From: Ampullaceana balthica
Taxonomy: Eukaryota > Mollusca > Gastropoda > Lymnaeidae
Direction: 5' to 3'
Length of the DNA: 64,000 bases
Assembly: GCA_944989445.1 (NCBI GenBank)
Contig: CALYLW010000183.1
Location: 536,247 to 600,246, forward strand
Shown here: in pieces, positions 11,740-24,425 of the stretch
How positions within the stretch are numbered: the stretch's first letter is position 1
How the letters are laid out: the number at the start of each line of letters is the position of its first letter
Made by a program: the position numbers and the translations under genes
Notes under the pieces: model-generated
What the model was told of the DNA's origin: nothing
Database searches by the model: none
The model's input: only the letters and a program-made list of their open reading frames with translations

Positions 11740-13464
11740 TAGTTCAGGAAAAGACGTTGCAACACTGCAGAACTGGCTGCAGGAAGATCTGAATCGAATC
11801 GAAGACTATGCCAACCGATGACGCCTAGTAGTCAATACGGAGAAAACGGTCCACTCCATTTTTACAAATGGACGGAATGCACTGAAGCACGAGGTGGTGC
11901 TTCAGATATGCGGGAAAAGATTGAATTGGGATCGGACACCAACGTACTTGGGAATCAAGTTGGACCAGAAGGTCCAACTACATAACCATGTACGTGAATT
12001 GTGCGCCAAAGCCCCAGCTAAACTGTCCCTGGTGAAGAAACTGGCTAGCACTATTTGGGGTGCGGACGCAAGACTACTGAGAGCTCTCTATCTCGGTAGT
12101 GTGAAGGGTGCCATTGACTACAGCCTCCCGGTCCAGGCCTTTGTGAGCCGTACGGCTCTAGAGGGACTGGATTGAATACAAAACCAAGCTCTACGGTTTT
12201 TATGCGGGGCGTTGCGTACGACACCCACAGCCGCTGTAGAAATTATGTCAAACGTAGAACCCCTGGCGATAAGGCGAGAAAAGGCAATCATGACCACGGT
12301 AGAGCGATACCGTAGGTTGGAGCATGACGAACCCTGCTTCCAACTACAAGACCAATGGGTAAAGAGGACCCGACTGAAAAAGACCATCCTTCATGGATAC
12401 GGTCTACGAACTAGAAGACTCAGTCCCCATATCCAAGCACAGGGAACGATTGCGACTGGTCCCTGCTCGAGGGTCACATGAAAGCTTTGACTTGCCTGAA
12501 CTACGTTTGACACTGGCAAATACAGCGGTGACGAAAGCCAGTCCGGTCGAGCTCCAGCGAGACGAGACTCTGAAGACAATCGAGGCTTATGGCGACAGCG
12601 TGGTAAAAGTCTTCACGGACGGCTCACGTTTCAAGGATGGCAGAAGTGGATACGGAGTACTGATTCAATACCCCACAACCTGGACTTGACAGTATTGAAC
12701 TGTCAGGGCCGTGCGGAGCCGTATACAGTAGTCACGACGCCGAACTGGAGGCGATCTGCAGGGGTTTGAAGGAAGTGCGCCGACGTCTAGCAAGAAGAAA
12801 GGTTTTCCCGACCGTCGTAGTCTTCACCGACCCACGGCTTTCGCTCGAGACTGTGGTTCGATCCTCTCTGGAGACGAAAACTGTCAGTGTCATTTGGAAA
12901 CAGTAGGTGAAATCCTAGCACGAGGCGGAAAAGTAGTCCTTCAGTACATCACTGGGCACAGTGGCGAGCCTCATTCAGACAGGGTCGATAAGTTGGCGAT
13001 AGAAGGTTCAGCTCAGCCCAAACCCGATCACCCGATGACCCAGCTGGGGGTTCAGATTGTGGCTTAAAGACCATTTCCGAGAGAAATGGCTTCGGGGCTG
13101 GGCGTCTGGAAGCACGGCCAGAAAAGTATCCCAGTACATGCCGCGACCGAGCAAAAGCGACTCCTGGTGGGAAATTGGACGTAGCAATCAGACGCTCATA
13201 ACCAGAATGAGAACTGAACATTGTTCCATACAAAGCTACTTGTACAAATTCAACACTAGAAGGGAACTGGCCTGTCGGCTGTGTGGCCACCCGGAGGAGA
13301 CAGTGGCCCACGTACTCGAAGAGTGCCCCGAGCTGTGTAGGAGAAGTAACGGTACCTGCAGAGGAGTACCTCTATGGCGATGCCCACTTGATGAGGCTCA
13401 CATGTGATAAATTGAACCGGGTCCTAAGAGCCTAGCGGCTCGACCCAAAAGAGAATGTAGATTC
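11740..13464 (+). pseudogene. 5'-truncated LINE with RNase H domain (dead copy)
   Basis: The translation gives the back half of a non-LTR retrotransposon ORF2. It contains the post-catalytic reverse-transcriptase/thumb region with TPTYLGIKLD and KLSLVKKLASTIWG (11740-12380), then an RNase H-like domain with VFTDGSRFKDG and a later ELEAICRGLKEV (12600-12790), then a C-terminal cysteine motif CRLCGHPEETVAHVLEEC (13270-13330). In-frame stops occur near 11819 and 12173, and frame changes occur near 12480, 12690 and later, so it is inactive. An 11-bp direct repeat AATTAGTGCAT (11729-11739 and 13465-13475) marks the insertion exactly. The RNase H suggests an I-like or related clade; exact clade is not determined. 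No poly-A tail was seen. Confidence 0.8.
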
Positions 13465-13475
13465 AATTAGTGCAT

Positions 13476-14386
13476 CATTTTTTTTTATAATTTGACCTCA
13501 AAACTCAACTTTAAAATCATTTTATGATACTCTTCTGGAGTATTTAGGACGATCTTCAGTAACTAAAAGACTGCACTGGAAACATTTTCCATACCCGTTA
13601 CATAATTTTAGAATAATATATTATGTGTGTGTGTGTGTGTGTGTGTATTTTGACTTACATTTTATCAAGCAATAAATTATCACAAATTATCACTTTGTGA
13701 CGTTATCTTTAAAATATAGCAGTTAGCAGTGCTTGATTGTTAAGCCTGGTGTCTCATTACAAAGTCACGACCACATTCATAATTCAGAAAAATGTATTTT
13801 AAATACGATTCATTATTTGAAAAATATAAGTTATTGAAATTTAATTTTCAAATTTAATTATAATATTTTTAAGGTCACTTAAAAAATAAGATAATATAAA
13901 TTAAAACTTTGACTTAAAGAATACTAAAAAAAAATAATAATAAATGTTTACTAATATTTAAGACACACGTTTTGATATCCTTAAACAAAAGGTAAAAACG
14001 ATTATATTTGTCTTGCTATCGGTACCAGGGATAATTAAAGCTTATAAGACTCAAAAGCGTGGAGTGCTCATGACATATTTTAAATCTGTTCAAATCCATA
14101 AGTGTCATTGAAAAGTTAATGACTACATCCCTATGATCATCGATACGAGTTTTGATATTTAAATTAAAATAAACTTTAAAATTTTTGCTATAACTGAATG
14201 ACAATATGTTGTGCTTTATTGTGCAATATGCTATATTTTTATAATTATCATCAGCGCCTTTCATATACGATAAGAAACCCTATTTTGTGAACTAACTTTA
14301 ACAACAAGAAGTTTGTATAATTTGAGAAACTTAGATGCGGTGTTAAATCCAATTAGTCCTCCTTCTGGCCCATGTCTACATTTCAG
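13476..14386. other. Intergenic AT-rich DNA with (GT)n
   Basis: A (GT)n tract is at 13624-13647. No gene was seen. Confidence 0.45.
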
Positions 14387-14389
14387 TTA

Positions 14390-14774
14390 GGGGTAGTCCA
14401 CAAATGACGTCACGTGCCGGGGGGGGGGAGGTGTTCACGCATTTGTGACAATGTGTGATGAGGGAGAGAGAGGGGTATTTAAGAAGTGTGACGTCACACC
14501 AAAACGCGCAAACTTAAATAAAAGTTACTTGCAATTTATTTCGTGACGATATTAGAGTGCTGCCTTACACTAAATACATACTTAAATGACAACAAAGTTA
14601 AACATGCTAATTTTCAATTAGAAAATAGGGCTTTTAAGGGGGGGGGCGTCAAATCTTTGTGACATCATATTGGGGGGGGGGTATAAGCTTTTGTGACTAA
14701 GTGTGACGAGGGGGGAAGAGAAAGGGGGGATAAAAATCGGCTAAAATCAAGTGACGTCATTTATGGACGGCCCC
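14390..14774. mobile_element. TIR element, GGGGCCGTCC family copy 3 (385 bp MITE)
   Basis: The left end GGGGTAGTCCACAAATGACG and the inverse of the right end GGGGCCGTCCATAAATGACG pair imperfectly. Both sides are flanked by TTA (14387-14389 and 14775-14777). It is a compact relative of 4190-6627 without nested insertions. It carries three TGACGTCA palindromes and is non-coding. Confidence 0.85.
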
Positions 14775-15021
14775 TTACTTCTATTTTTCATAGCCTTATT
14801 GCAGTCTCACCACTTGTTATCATGTGAAAGAATGTGAATTTTAAAAATGTACAATTTAAAAAATTGATTTGAATGAATGATTCGAGCTCAAACTGCAATA
14901 AAGTTTGACCAGGCCGGCTATACAAATTGCAAATAAACTACTAACAAGATTTGTGTTATCGTAAATTGTATTTCACATATTTAAATTATATCAATTTATT
15001 AATTTGACATAACATCTACTT

Positions 15022-16977
15022 TCGTGATTCCCAAAGTGGGCGCTACCGCCCCCTTGTGGGCGCTGTAGAGATCCAGGGGGACGTTGACAGCCACAAGTCC
15101 ATTGGGGGGGGGGCGGTGAAAGCATAAAAGAAAAACAGAAGATTTAGAAAAAAGTATTCGTGTATTCCGCTCATAACGCTTAAATTTATCTTTGAAAAAA
15201 GTTTTTGAAGTTGGTTTGGCCCCCGCATACTCCTTCACTTGCATTTAGATATGTGCAATTGCGCACTTACAGACTACAAGAACATGTGACTAAAATTAAC
15301 GGTGATAATTAGGCCTAAGGATTTATTTTATTTCCGAAAACTAAAATAAACAATTATCAAACAACCGACATTGGCACAATTCTTTTCAACCGAAACCACA
15401 CAAGATTGCAATGGCTTCATTGCTTCTTACAATATTTCGTTTATTTTTTTTCCAAATCGGGAAAACCATCATACTATACTAAAGGAAGAATATATTTGCC
15501 AAGTATTATTATTTGCTAAATATTTGCAAACTGACTCCAAAGAAGATTACATATTTCATGCATCGGAAAAGAAAAAGGAATACCGCTAAGTAATATTTCA
15601 GTAGCCACAGATGGTGCTCTAGCGATAGTATGGCTCTATAAGGGTGTTCTTGCATATTTTAAAAAATGAGGTGCTGAATGCATTCACAGTACACTATATA
15701 ATCCATCGTCAACATCTAGTTGCCAAAATTTAAGTGCTCGCCCACATAATTCATAACAATATGTAATTAAGGCTATCAACACAATCAGAAGCAAATTATT
15801 GAATGACAGATTATTTAAACAACTTTGTATTTAAAACGATGAAGAATTTAAATGTTTGCTGCTTCATACAGAAGTTCGTTGGTTGTCAAAGGGAGCTTGT
15901 TTAGATTGGTTTTATAAGCTGTTTAACTAGATGTTGAAGTACTTGAAAGATACAAATAATGCTTAACGATCCACTTTAATTCAATTAAAATGTGACATCG
16001 CTTACATGACCGACCTGTTTCAAAAATTTAATGAAATGAACCTTTCGCATCAAGGTCATGAACTGAATGTAATAACAACAAAATCTGTTATTTCTGCATT
16101 TGTAACAAAACCTCTACTGTACAAATGAAATTTCGAATGAGGGGAATTCAGCCAGTTCCCAAATTTATCAGGAGCAGGAAAAAGATAATGAAATCATACT
16201 TGCTTATTATCAGCTCTAGGATGCTCCCCATTTAGATTTTTATCAACTATTTGATGATATTTTGAAAATGAAAATACTTAATTTGATTTGAGATTCTTTT
16301 TGAAGTGCAAAAACAGAATTATATCCGCAGTTACAAGAAGAACTGATGGAAAGAACTACAAATGATGAATTTAAATTTAAATTCAATAGCGGCTACCAAT
16401 AATTCTGGCTGGATTAAGGAGATCCTTACGGCTTATTCTGAAATATGGGCTGTAATTATATTTAAAAGTTCTTGATTACATTTCCTTCATCATATTTAGT
16501 TGAAATTGGCTTCAGTGCGATAACCATTTTATTAACAAACAATCAAGACCGATGTACGTGGCGCACAGTTGTAAAAGAGGGCTTCATAGTAGCCGAGGAA
16601 CGAATGATGGAGGTGGGCTACAGACAGAAGATCTAGGGGAAAGGCCAAAACATTTGGAACCCCATAACTCGTGTGTAAAAGCTGTGGTAAAGACTGTAAC
16701 TCGAGGATAGGACTGCACAGCCACTCGAGGAAATGCAACTCAGACCAACGGTATGATGCACCATCGTCTTGCGAGACGGAAGGATGCAGATTCTAATTGT
16801 TTTAAATTTTATTTTAACCAAAAATTATAGTTTCAATAAGTACTTCTTTATCAAAATTTTGCCTTTTTGGATTTGTAGTTTTGTACTATGCATTTATGTA
16901 GTTCTTTCACTTGGGGTCCGTTGGCCATTTTTGACTATAAAAGGGGTCCATGGGTCAAAAAAGTTTGGGAACCACTG
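15022..16977 (+). pseudogene. hAT transposon remnant with dead SCAND3/ZBED5-like transposase
   Basis: The left end carries GTGATTCCCAAAGTGGGCGC and the right end the inverse of CAGTGGTTCCCAAACTTTTT, both of the TTCCCAAA hAT type. Between them, pieces of a hAT transposase occur in several frames: a start-proximal part at 15371-15589, a VATDGAL motif near 15605, LLLHTEVRWLSKGACL near 15855-15905, and a C-terminal SSYLVEIGFSAITILLTN (near 16485-16540) typical of the hAT dimerisation region. Many stops and frameshifts make it non-functional. A LINE 3' fragment (16547-16787) interrupts the C-terminus. No clean target duplication was found, so the outer ends could belong to two related elements. 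A related remnant lies in inverse orientation at 53664-55666. Confidence 0.7.
16547..16787 (+). mobile_element. 3' fragment of the resident LINE family
   Basis: It aligns with the last 240 bp of the intact LINE at 29899-33485: a TWRTVVKEGF segment, a C-terminal cysteine/histidine motif, and the 3' hairpin CGTCT-TGCG-AGACG (16765-16778) followed by GGAAGGATGC. It is 5'-truncated and inserted in the hAT pseudogene. Confidence 0.75.
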
Positions 16978-16984
16978 CTTTATA

Positions 16985-17220
16985 TTGAAACAAACAGTTG
17001 TTTTGAGATTTTCATCTTGCACTTATTGGGTCCTGGGGCCTTAATGTTGTGTTTTCCTATTTAAGGTATGTAAATTTTATTTCATTTATCCGATCGCAAT
17101 GAAACATGATCAGGTGTCCAGCACGATACCGCAAAGGTGTCTGGAATAACAAGTTTTAAAAATATTACTCTATGTAGGACAGGGTTCCAAAAATGTCATT
17201 TTTTCCCTATCATGTTTATC
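16985..17220. repeat. Diverged low-copy repeat, part of a family also seen at 18040-18840
   Basis: Segments mentioning heavily decayed units (fragments around TTATCCGAT and ATGAAAC) recur at 18290-18360, 18590-18800 and 63640-63670. The pattern resembles conserved ends of Helitron-type repeats, but I cannot place termini. Confidence 0.3.
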
Positions 17221-17221
17221 T

Positions 17222-17980
17222 GCGACTCAGATGGCACCTTGTTGTGTCAGCTAAGCTGTTCCCCTGGTATCACCATCTGTGTGGAGAGAGAGGGCTTGCT
17301 GCCTGGGCAACAGCTGGTCTTCTTCAAAGCACTGCCTAGGCTATCGTGGCCTCCTTTTTTTCTATGGCTAGGCTGAATCAAAGAGTGTGGAACGATGCGC
17401 AGCTCACAGATAGGACGAAAATCACTGTGTACCAGGCCTGGGTGCTCAGGACAGTCCTCTGTGGCAGTGAGTGCTGGACGACCTACGCCAAGCAAACAAA
17501 GCATCTCAACAGCTTCCACTTACGATGCTTGCGTAGGATTCTACGCATCAAGTGGCAGGACAAGATCACCAATGTCGAGATACTCAGAAGAAGTCATATG
17601 CTGAGTATGCACTCAATTCTGAGTGAGAGGCGCCTGCGGTGGTTAGGTCATGTCCACAGGATGAGCTCGGAGCGCATTCCTAGAGCCTTGCTTTACGGTG
17701 AGCTTGCAACTGGTATGAGAAAAAGAGGTCGCCCCTGCTTGCGCTTCAAGGACGTCTGCAAGAAAGACATGTCATTGGCACATATAGACCATAAAACGTG
17801 GGAGACCATAGCCGAGGAGCGCAGCTCCTGGCGGGCAAAAGTGCGTGAGGGCATTCATGTCGCGGAAGCATCCCTCATAGCTTTGAGTGAAGAGAGAAGG
17901 GCCATGAGAAAGGGCAGGGGGGCAGAGGAGCAGGAGTACACGCCATCGTCCTATGAGGACGGACGGTTGCCATACCATGT
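17222..17980 (+). pseudogene. Internally deleted copy of the resident LINE (5' UTR joined to C-terminal region)
   Basis: 17255-17340 matches the 5' untranslated region of the family (GTGGAGAG followed by GGCAACAGCTGG), which then jumps directly into the region after the reverse-transcriptase catalytic motif (frame 17346-18023, ARLNQRVWNDAQLTDRTK onward). The endonuclease and most of the reverse transcriptase are missing. The C-terminal part contains SERRLRWLGHVHRM and the family's GRPCLRFKDVCKKDM. The 3' hairpin is present with a changed stem, CGTCC-TATGA-GGACG (17947-17961). It cannot encode active enzymes. Whether it was copied as a deleted RNA or deleted in place is not known. Confidence 0.75.
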
Positions 17981-19640
17981 TCTAAATAGAAATTATTTTA
18001 AACTTTGGCTACTGGGTAAATAGATGGATCTTCACCAAAATTAATATAAAGGATTTGGTTGCCCATATTACAGTCTTTTCATTCGGGGTCGGGGGCCCAA
18101 AATATATATTTTTAAAAAATCGTTTTTCAACTTTATTCCCCATTTGATTTTACACTATCGTGAAAATTAATAAAACAAACATATATATCCATCATGATCC
18201 AGTTTGAAACTAACAGATGTTTGGAACTTTACATCTTACACCGATTAGGTCCGGGGGCACTAAATATCGTTTTGTTTCTTATATAAGCTGTATAGACATT
18301 ATTTTATTTATCCGATTGCCATGAAGATTTGATAGGTTATTGAGTACGATCCTGAAAAAGGTTTCTGGCATGAACGTTTTAAAATACCACTTATTCGAGA
18401 ACGGGTCCAAAATGTTTGTTTTTTCTAATATTAGCTATAAAAAGTATTTAAACTTTGGATACTCTAGATCTTGACTAAACATAAAACCTTCATGGCGTAT
18501 AGTAAAATGCTATTATTACTTCGGGGCCGGAAGCCAAATATCTTAGTTTCTTAAATGTTTGAGACATTATTCCCCATTCAATTTCACTCGATCTTGACAA
18601 ATATCGACACATACTTCCATCACGATCCAATTTGAAATCAACAGATTTTTTAAACTTTACATCTTGCAATGATTGGGCCGAAAGGGGGGGGAGGCTATAC
18701 AGTAGTTTATTTTCTTTTATAAGATTATACATTTTATTCATTCGATCACCATGAAACTTAGGGAAGTTGTTGAGTACATTCCCGAGACGTTCTGCATGGC
18801 TATAATGGAAAGTTCCTAATTAAACTTGATACATACGAACTTGATAGCTTATATTTAAAAACTATTCGGTATTGAAACCCTGATGTTCATAAGATAAGCA
18901 GGTTTCATTTTTAAATTCTTTGAGCCTAATGGTCGACAGCGTTCACCATGTTAAACTTTCTTATGTATACCCTGATCTTCACAAAATTTCGTAGCCGGCT
19001 TCAATGCGTTAACCGAAATCAATGAACGTACTTATTTTGGTTGTATCACGCCAATGTTGGTCGCCATATTAAACGTTTCAACGGTATTTGCACATATGGG
19101 CAAATCTTGAAGAAAGCTGAATTTTACTTTGCCGCATTAACATGGCGGGTATGTTATAAATTAATACAGACAAAACTGTTGATTTAATAGTTTCTTATTT
19201 ACTTTGTTAAGTTATTATTGTTTAATATAAATGTTATTTATGTGCCTTACCATAATAATGGACGTTAGACGTTAGGCTAATAAATATCCATTAAGAAAAC
19301 ATAACTTATAAAATAAAACCTTCGGAAAAGTACATAATACTCAAGTTGCATCGCTTTTGTAAGCAGTCGATTATTTTATTTACGAATTCGTCGCATACTT
19401 ACAAGTATTTACACGAAAATGTTTTTTAAAATCTAAAAAATAGTTCGTTACATTTTAAAAATATATTTATAGAAATGAATTACATTAATTTATGTATATC
19501 TCCTTGTAAATTCCAAAATGGTACATTAGAAACAGTACGTAGAATATAACATCAACATTTACTACCATTTCCTCTTTAAAAAGTGAAAAGGTTCTCTAAC
19601 TATGTGCAACTTATGTAATATAATATTTGCGCAAAAATAA
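17981..19640. other. Diverged repeats and AT-rich DNA, no gene seen
   Basis: 18040-18840 holds two to three decayed units of one repeat (GGGTC(G)GGGGGC motif, AACTTTACATCTT motif, then an ATTTATCCGAT-like motif). This layout suggests degraded Helitron-like or tandem repeats. The rest is AT-rich without features. Confidence 0.35.
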
Positions 19641-20082
19641 ATGTTGCATCATTATTCTACCAGACATGTTGTACCACTATTCTACCAGACATGTTGCACA
19701 ATTATTCTACCAGACATGTTGTACCACTATTCTACCAGACATGTTGCACAATTATTCTACCAGACATGTTGTACCACTATTCTACCAGACATGTTGCACA
19801 ATTATTCTACCAGACATGTTGCACAATTATTCTACCAGACATGTTGCACAATTATTCTACCAGACATGTTGCACCACTATTCTACCAGACATGTTGCACA
19901 ATTATTCTACCAGACATGTTGCACAATTATTCTACCAGACATCTTGCACCATTATTCTACCAAACATCTTGCACGTTTATTCTATCAGACATGTTGTACC
20001 ACTATTCTACCATACATGTTGTACCACTATTCTACCAGACATGTTGTACCACTATTCTACCAGACACGTTGCACCACTATTT
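19641..20082. repeat. 25-bp minisatellite, about 17-18 units
   Basis: The unit is approximately ATTCTACCAGACATGTTGCA plus CCACT or CAATT. Because 25 is not a multiple of 3, one unit without stops opens all three forward frames. These give three overlapping 144-176-codon frames that all read the same 25-residue repeat. They are by-products of the array and not genes. Units differ mainly at TTGTACC/TTGCACA. Confidence 0.95.
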
Positions 20083-23000
20083 TACATGTCCTGTTGATCT
20101 ACTTTTCTGCAGCCCCTTTGTCTAATTTTTCTCACATTGGCACTTTTCGCCACGTCATTTTTAGACATTAAATGATATTTAACACTGCATGTAATCTCTT
20201 TATTTAGTTGAAGTTTTTACATGTTTACTGAATTTTTGAGTTATGTCTTACACCTTTAAAAACATATATGTCTCACATGTAATGTTTTTATAGATCCATT
20301 TCAAAAATAACATGCAAATCTAGATTAATAACACCTGTGCCTTTTTGTTGTAAACTCACGTCTCAATTGCCTCGTGATCCGGTCTTCGACCGATTTCAAA
20401 CATGCCCACTTGTGATAAACCAATGTCTTACATGTCACGTAATGCTATTTCATGGCATAAATTTCTAAGTAAAAGTTTTTTTGTTTTTTTTTAATCCTTT
20501 TTATTAACTTGTGGTGTCTGTTTGAGCCCTTGCTTGATTGTTTGATTGTTTGCCGAAAAAACTTTGTATCGATTTTAACCCACTTCCTCGTAAGCCAGCG
20601 AGCTGAATTTTGCAGGCATTTGCGTGCTGATGATAAAAATGATGTATCAAAATTTCAGATAGATCGCATGTACTGTAATTAAATTATTACATTTTTAGAT
20701 TATTTTATTTATCTCTATGTATCATGTTAATTTTTGTGCTATTGTGTCGCGGTGCGTATTATAATGAACAACCTTTCCTGTCGCGCAATAAGGTGTGTAT
20801 TATATTGATAATACTTTTTATACACATATAGGTGCGCATTATATTTTAAAAAATTTACGAGAAATAAATACAATTTTTTATTTTTGGATTGTGTTGAGCT
20901 GCGTATTATAATGAACGTTCTTTTAGTTATGTCTCGTACATAAAGGATTTATAGTCAAAAACTTGTTTTTCACGGGGATATTTTTAAAAATTTCATGTCA
21001 CACTATTAAGACTAGCTTCTCACTTGTCACACTGTTATATGCAAATATTTAACATGTCCTGTTGTAGATTTGATGTGTAGTTTTAGTCCCTAGTTCGGTC
21101 ACAGTGACACGGAGGATTGCAATTTTGTCACACATTACCACCCACAACTGGATGGCTGAATCGTTACTCACGAACACCTTTCCCTTTCTTTTTCAAGCAC
21201 ATTGACTTTCACAGGCTGATATTAATCTTCGCTGTTGAATCTAGAGACTTGCACATATGCCGACCATGGCGTTCAGGTTCAAGAGATTTATCAACATCTG
21301 TTAGTGTTACACCTCTACTGGTGAGCTGTAGATGGCTTATCACGAACTATACGTTTCTCTAGTTACCTGTAGAGGTTATCTTGGGCCAGCGCCTGAAAAC
21401 AATTTTTGTTTGCCTACAGCTGGAAGAAAAAGAAAGCATTTTTTAATATTTTTTTAAAATCTTAACTCTATGCTAAAACTCAACATCCAAATTAAACAAG
21501 ATAAACAAAGTCTTTGACAAGTCACCCTACTAGACAACTCCGGTTTGAAATTTATTGCGTGATGTTTCTAGATCAATTGCAAGATGGTTTGCTTTTAACA
21601 AATCAATACATTTAAAGCTAAGATGTGTTTGTTTTTTGTAACAGTTTATTACGCAATCAAGAGAAAATCACTCATTGGACCGCGACTAAATTTCGTTTGA
21701 TAGTCCGTAATAATCTACAGGTCGTTTTTAGTATAGCTTTTTCAATTGTCCCTTTTGCCTGAAAGCCATAAGATAAAAAAATCGTAAAATCCCTCACTTA
21801 TCACTAATTTTCCAACTTCCCTTGTGGATAAAAGGCGTGTATTCGCAGGCTTATTCCATATAGTTAACATAACGTAATATAGAGCAATACCACTTTCTCT
21901 TATATATTCGTAAATAATAATTTTTTTAAAAATTAAGTTCTTTCAGCGTATGAAAGACTACACGTGTTTTATTCTAAATGACATATTTTGCTTCGCCTGG
22001 TCTATAGGCTATGATATATTTTTTCTATGCACGTTTTACAATGAAATGATTACTCTATGGAATTGTTCGCTTAGTTCCAAAGTTATCTATACCTTATTTT
22101 GAATTCTCCTCAAATCAGAGAATAACGTTTTTTCATTTGTTTACTTAAAACCAACTGCTGTACGTTATGTGCTCAATAGTAAGTGCAGCGCACAGTTTAG
22201 TAATATTACAAACCGGATGGCCGAACTTAAATCGTCATTTACAAAAAGATCATTTGAAAATAATTATTTACATATTATGTTTCCCTTACGTAGCAAAATC
22301 TTTTAGGCAGTACTATTCCGCTGCAAAGAGCAGGTATACGTCTATATATTGAATAAAATTTAAAATTTCTACCATTATTTGTCATACAACAGTCAATGAA
22401 AAATGTGTTTTTTCATCTTGAACTCGTCATTTAGCTTTTTGATTTTGTTGTCTACTATTGATAAGATTTAGATAATAGCAGTCCTCGATTCCCGGTTCAT
22501 ACCCTGTGAGCTCGGTGCTGAATGCACTGTGTTACCCCTCCATTAGAACAAAGTGACCCGTCTCATCATTTAAAATAAAATACTTTGCTCAAAAAGTCTT
22601 AGTTACCCGGAATTCAATATTCTTGTAAATCATGCATGGGGAATACTTCAGCAATGCTGGGTAATAGTCAAACGTTTCATTTCTTGGACGCACCACGCTA
22701 TTTTAGTGATATATCTTTAACAAATCTTGATTGGACATTTATTATAAACTTATTCCCAATAGGACTATTTCTTTTTTAAATATTTAAACATTTGAAATAT
22801 TTTGGAAAAGTTAAGAATGTCTTTATTTAAAGGTGCTCAGCAAGTGAGTAGAAACAGAGTGAAATAACGAAAGCTTCCTAAGAAATAAAAGGAAAATGGC
22901 AGTGTGAAGTGGGAAATGAAATGAACTATTTTAATTAAAAAATGTTGATTTTATTTTAAAAGTGCATTAAACGTTTATAACAAGGTTTTAAAATATACTG

Positions 23001-24232
23001 AAATTTGAACATTTCCAAATTTGGTGATAAAAATATAAAAATCTGTGCTTAAACTTATTCTATTTACTTGTGTTCAATACCCTGACAAAGACTGAATTTT
23101 ATTGTCTTTCCGGTAACTGAGTTAAGCGTCCACAACATTCTCTTTTGCGTTTGAGTAATATTGTTAAGAAAATTTCACCAATTCTTTCAAATTACATATT
23201 TTCTTTCAATGAGTAGGCCTAATGGTAAATTTATATAAATAATTTGATCAATTTGAAACGCGCAGTACTTTTTAAAGATACAACTGTCATTTGAAATCAA
23301 GAAGTTATCAAGACAATTAGCGTATTTCCAAAGTTTGAAATATATCTATCAAGTTATTGAAATGACGAATTCATTTAAGAAATGATGTTCTGTAACGAGA
23401 ATACAGAAAGTTACAAATGTAACAGACGGACATTTCTAATTTCATAATTATTTAACACTTTTCATCAAGTTTATTTTCACAAAATGACTTTTTGAAAAGT
23501 ACAAATTCTATGGATCGGTGCTGATATTAAATAGACTATGTTACTACCCTCCCGGTCAAAAGCCAATATGAACCTAATAGATTATTTAAAGTGTTGTATT
23601 TTTAAAAACATCTTTTCCTTTTTTATTTGAACCAACTAACTACCTTTTTGTCTGTTAAAAGTCCAGACAGATCTAAGCAATATTGTATTAAGATCTGAAG
23701 TTGCCTATCCCGCAGTCATGCTTACAGACATGTAAATTGAAACTTACAAAAATAAATCATGACTAACAGCTTCAAGAGGAAAGTGATGATAGGACCCATG
23801 ACATCATTTTTAAATAGTTTTAATCATTTATTATTCTAAAAATGTTCTTTCTCATGTAGATCCCTTTTTTCATAAAGATCATTGTCAATGAATATATGAA
23901 TGTGTGCAAAATTTCATTACAATGAATCAATGTAATATAGGAGAAGAGTCAAATCAAGACTTCACGGTTCAAGAGACAGACGGACAAAGTGAGTTATGAA
24001 TACTGAAATTTACGCAAAGATTACAATCACTTTTGTTGTTAGCGGGCATGGGTTAAAGCTAAAGCATAATTTTCAAATCAATAAAATACGAGTATTGGTT
24101 CGCAATTGATTTGCAAGATAGAGGCCAATCTATGACACATTTGTTTCCTTGGTAATCTACCTATGATAGAAGCGTTTGTAGCTATGTACACAAATTTAGC
24201 TCGATTGTAAATAAACGTTGAGGCGCAAGATT
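20083..24232. other. Intergenic DNA, no gene seen
   Basis: 20560-20990 contains decayed sequence of the MITE interior found at 4990-5420 (the TTATGTCTC and TTATAGTCAAAAAC motifs and the TTTCAGATAGATC block). The remainder to 24232 is AT-rich; short frames such as 21117-21362 show no recognisable features. Confidence 0.4.
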
Positions 24233-24240
24233 CCACCGCA

Positions 24241-24417
24241 CAGTGGCGTAGCTAGGGATTTGGGGGACCGCAGGGGCTTGACCTCTTTAGGGGCTCTGAA
24301 TTTCGACATGATGACATGAGATAATGTACTTAATAAGGACAATCCTTTGGGGGCCGCCCTCAAGTGGGGGCCCGGGGGACTTTTGAAGTTGGATCCCCTT
24401 CCCTAGCTACGCCACTG
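24241..24417. mobile_element. hAT-type MITE (CAGTGGCGTAGCTAGG family), 177 bp
   Basis: The terminal inverted repeats CAGTGGCGTAGCTAGGG are perfect at both ends, flanked by an exact 8-bp duplication CCACCGCA (24233-24240 and 24418-24425). It is non-coding. A second family member is at 62090-62274. Confidence 0.92.
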
Positions 24418-24425
24418 CCACCGCA

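Noticed and set aside
12118..12387. Minus-strand open frame of 89 codons
   Set aside because: Antisense shadow of the LINE fragment 11740-13464, which has clear protein motifs on the plus strand.
19627..20171. Three overlapping open frames of 144-176 codons
   Set aside because: All three read one 25-bp minisatellite in different phases.
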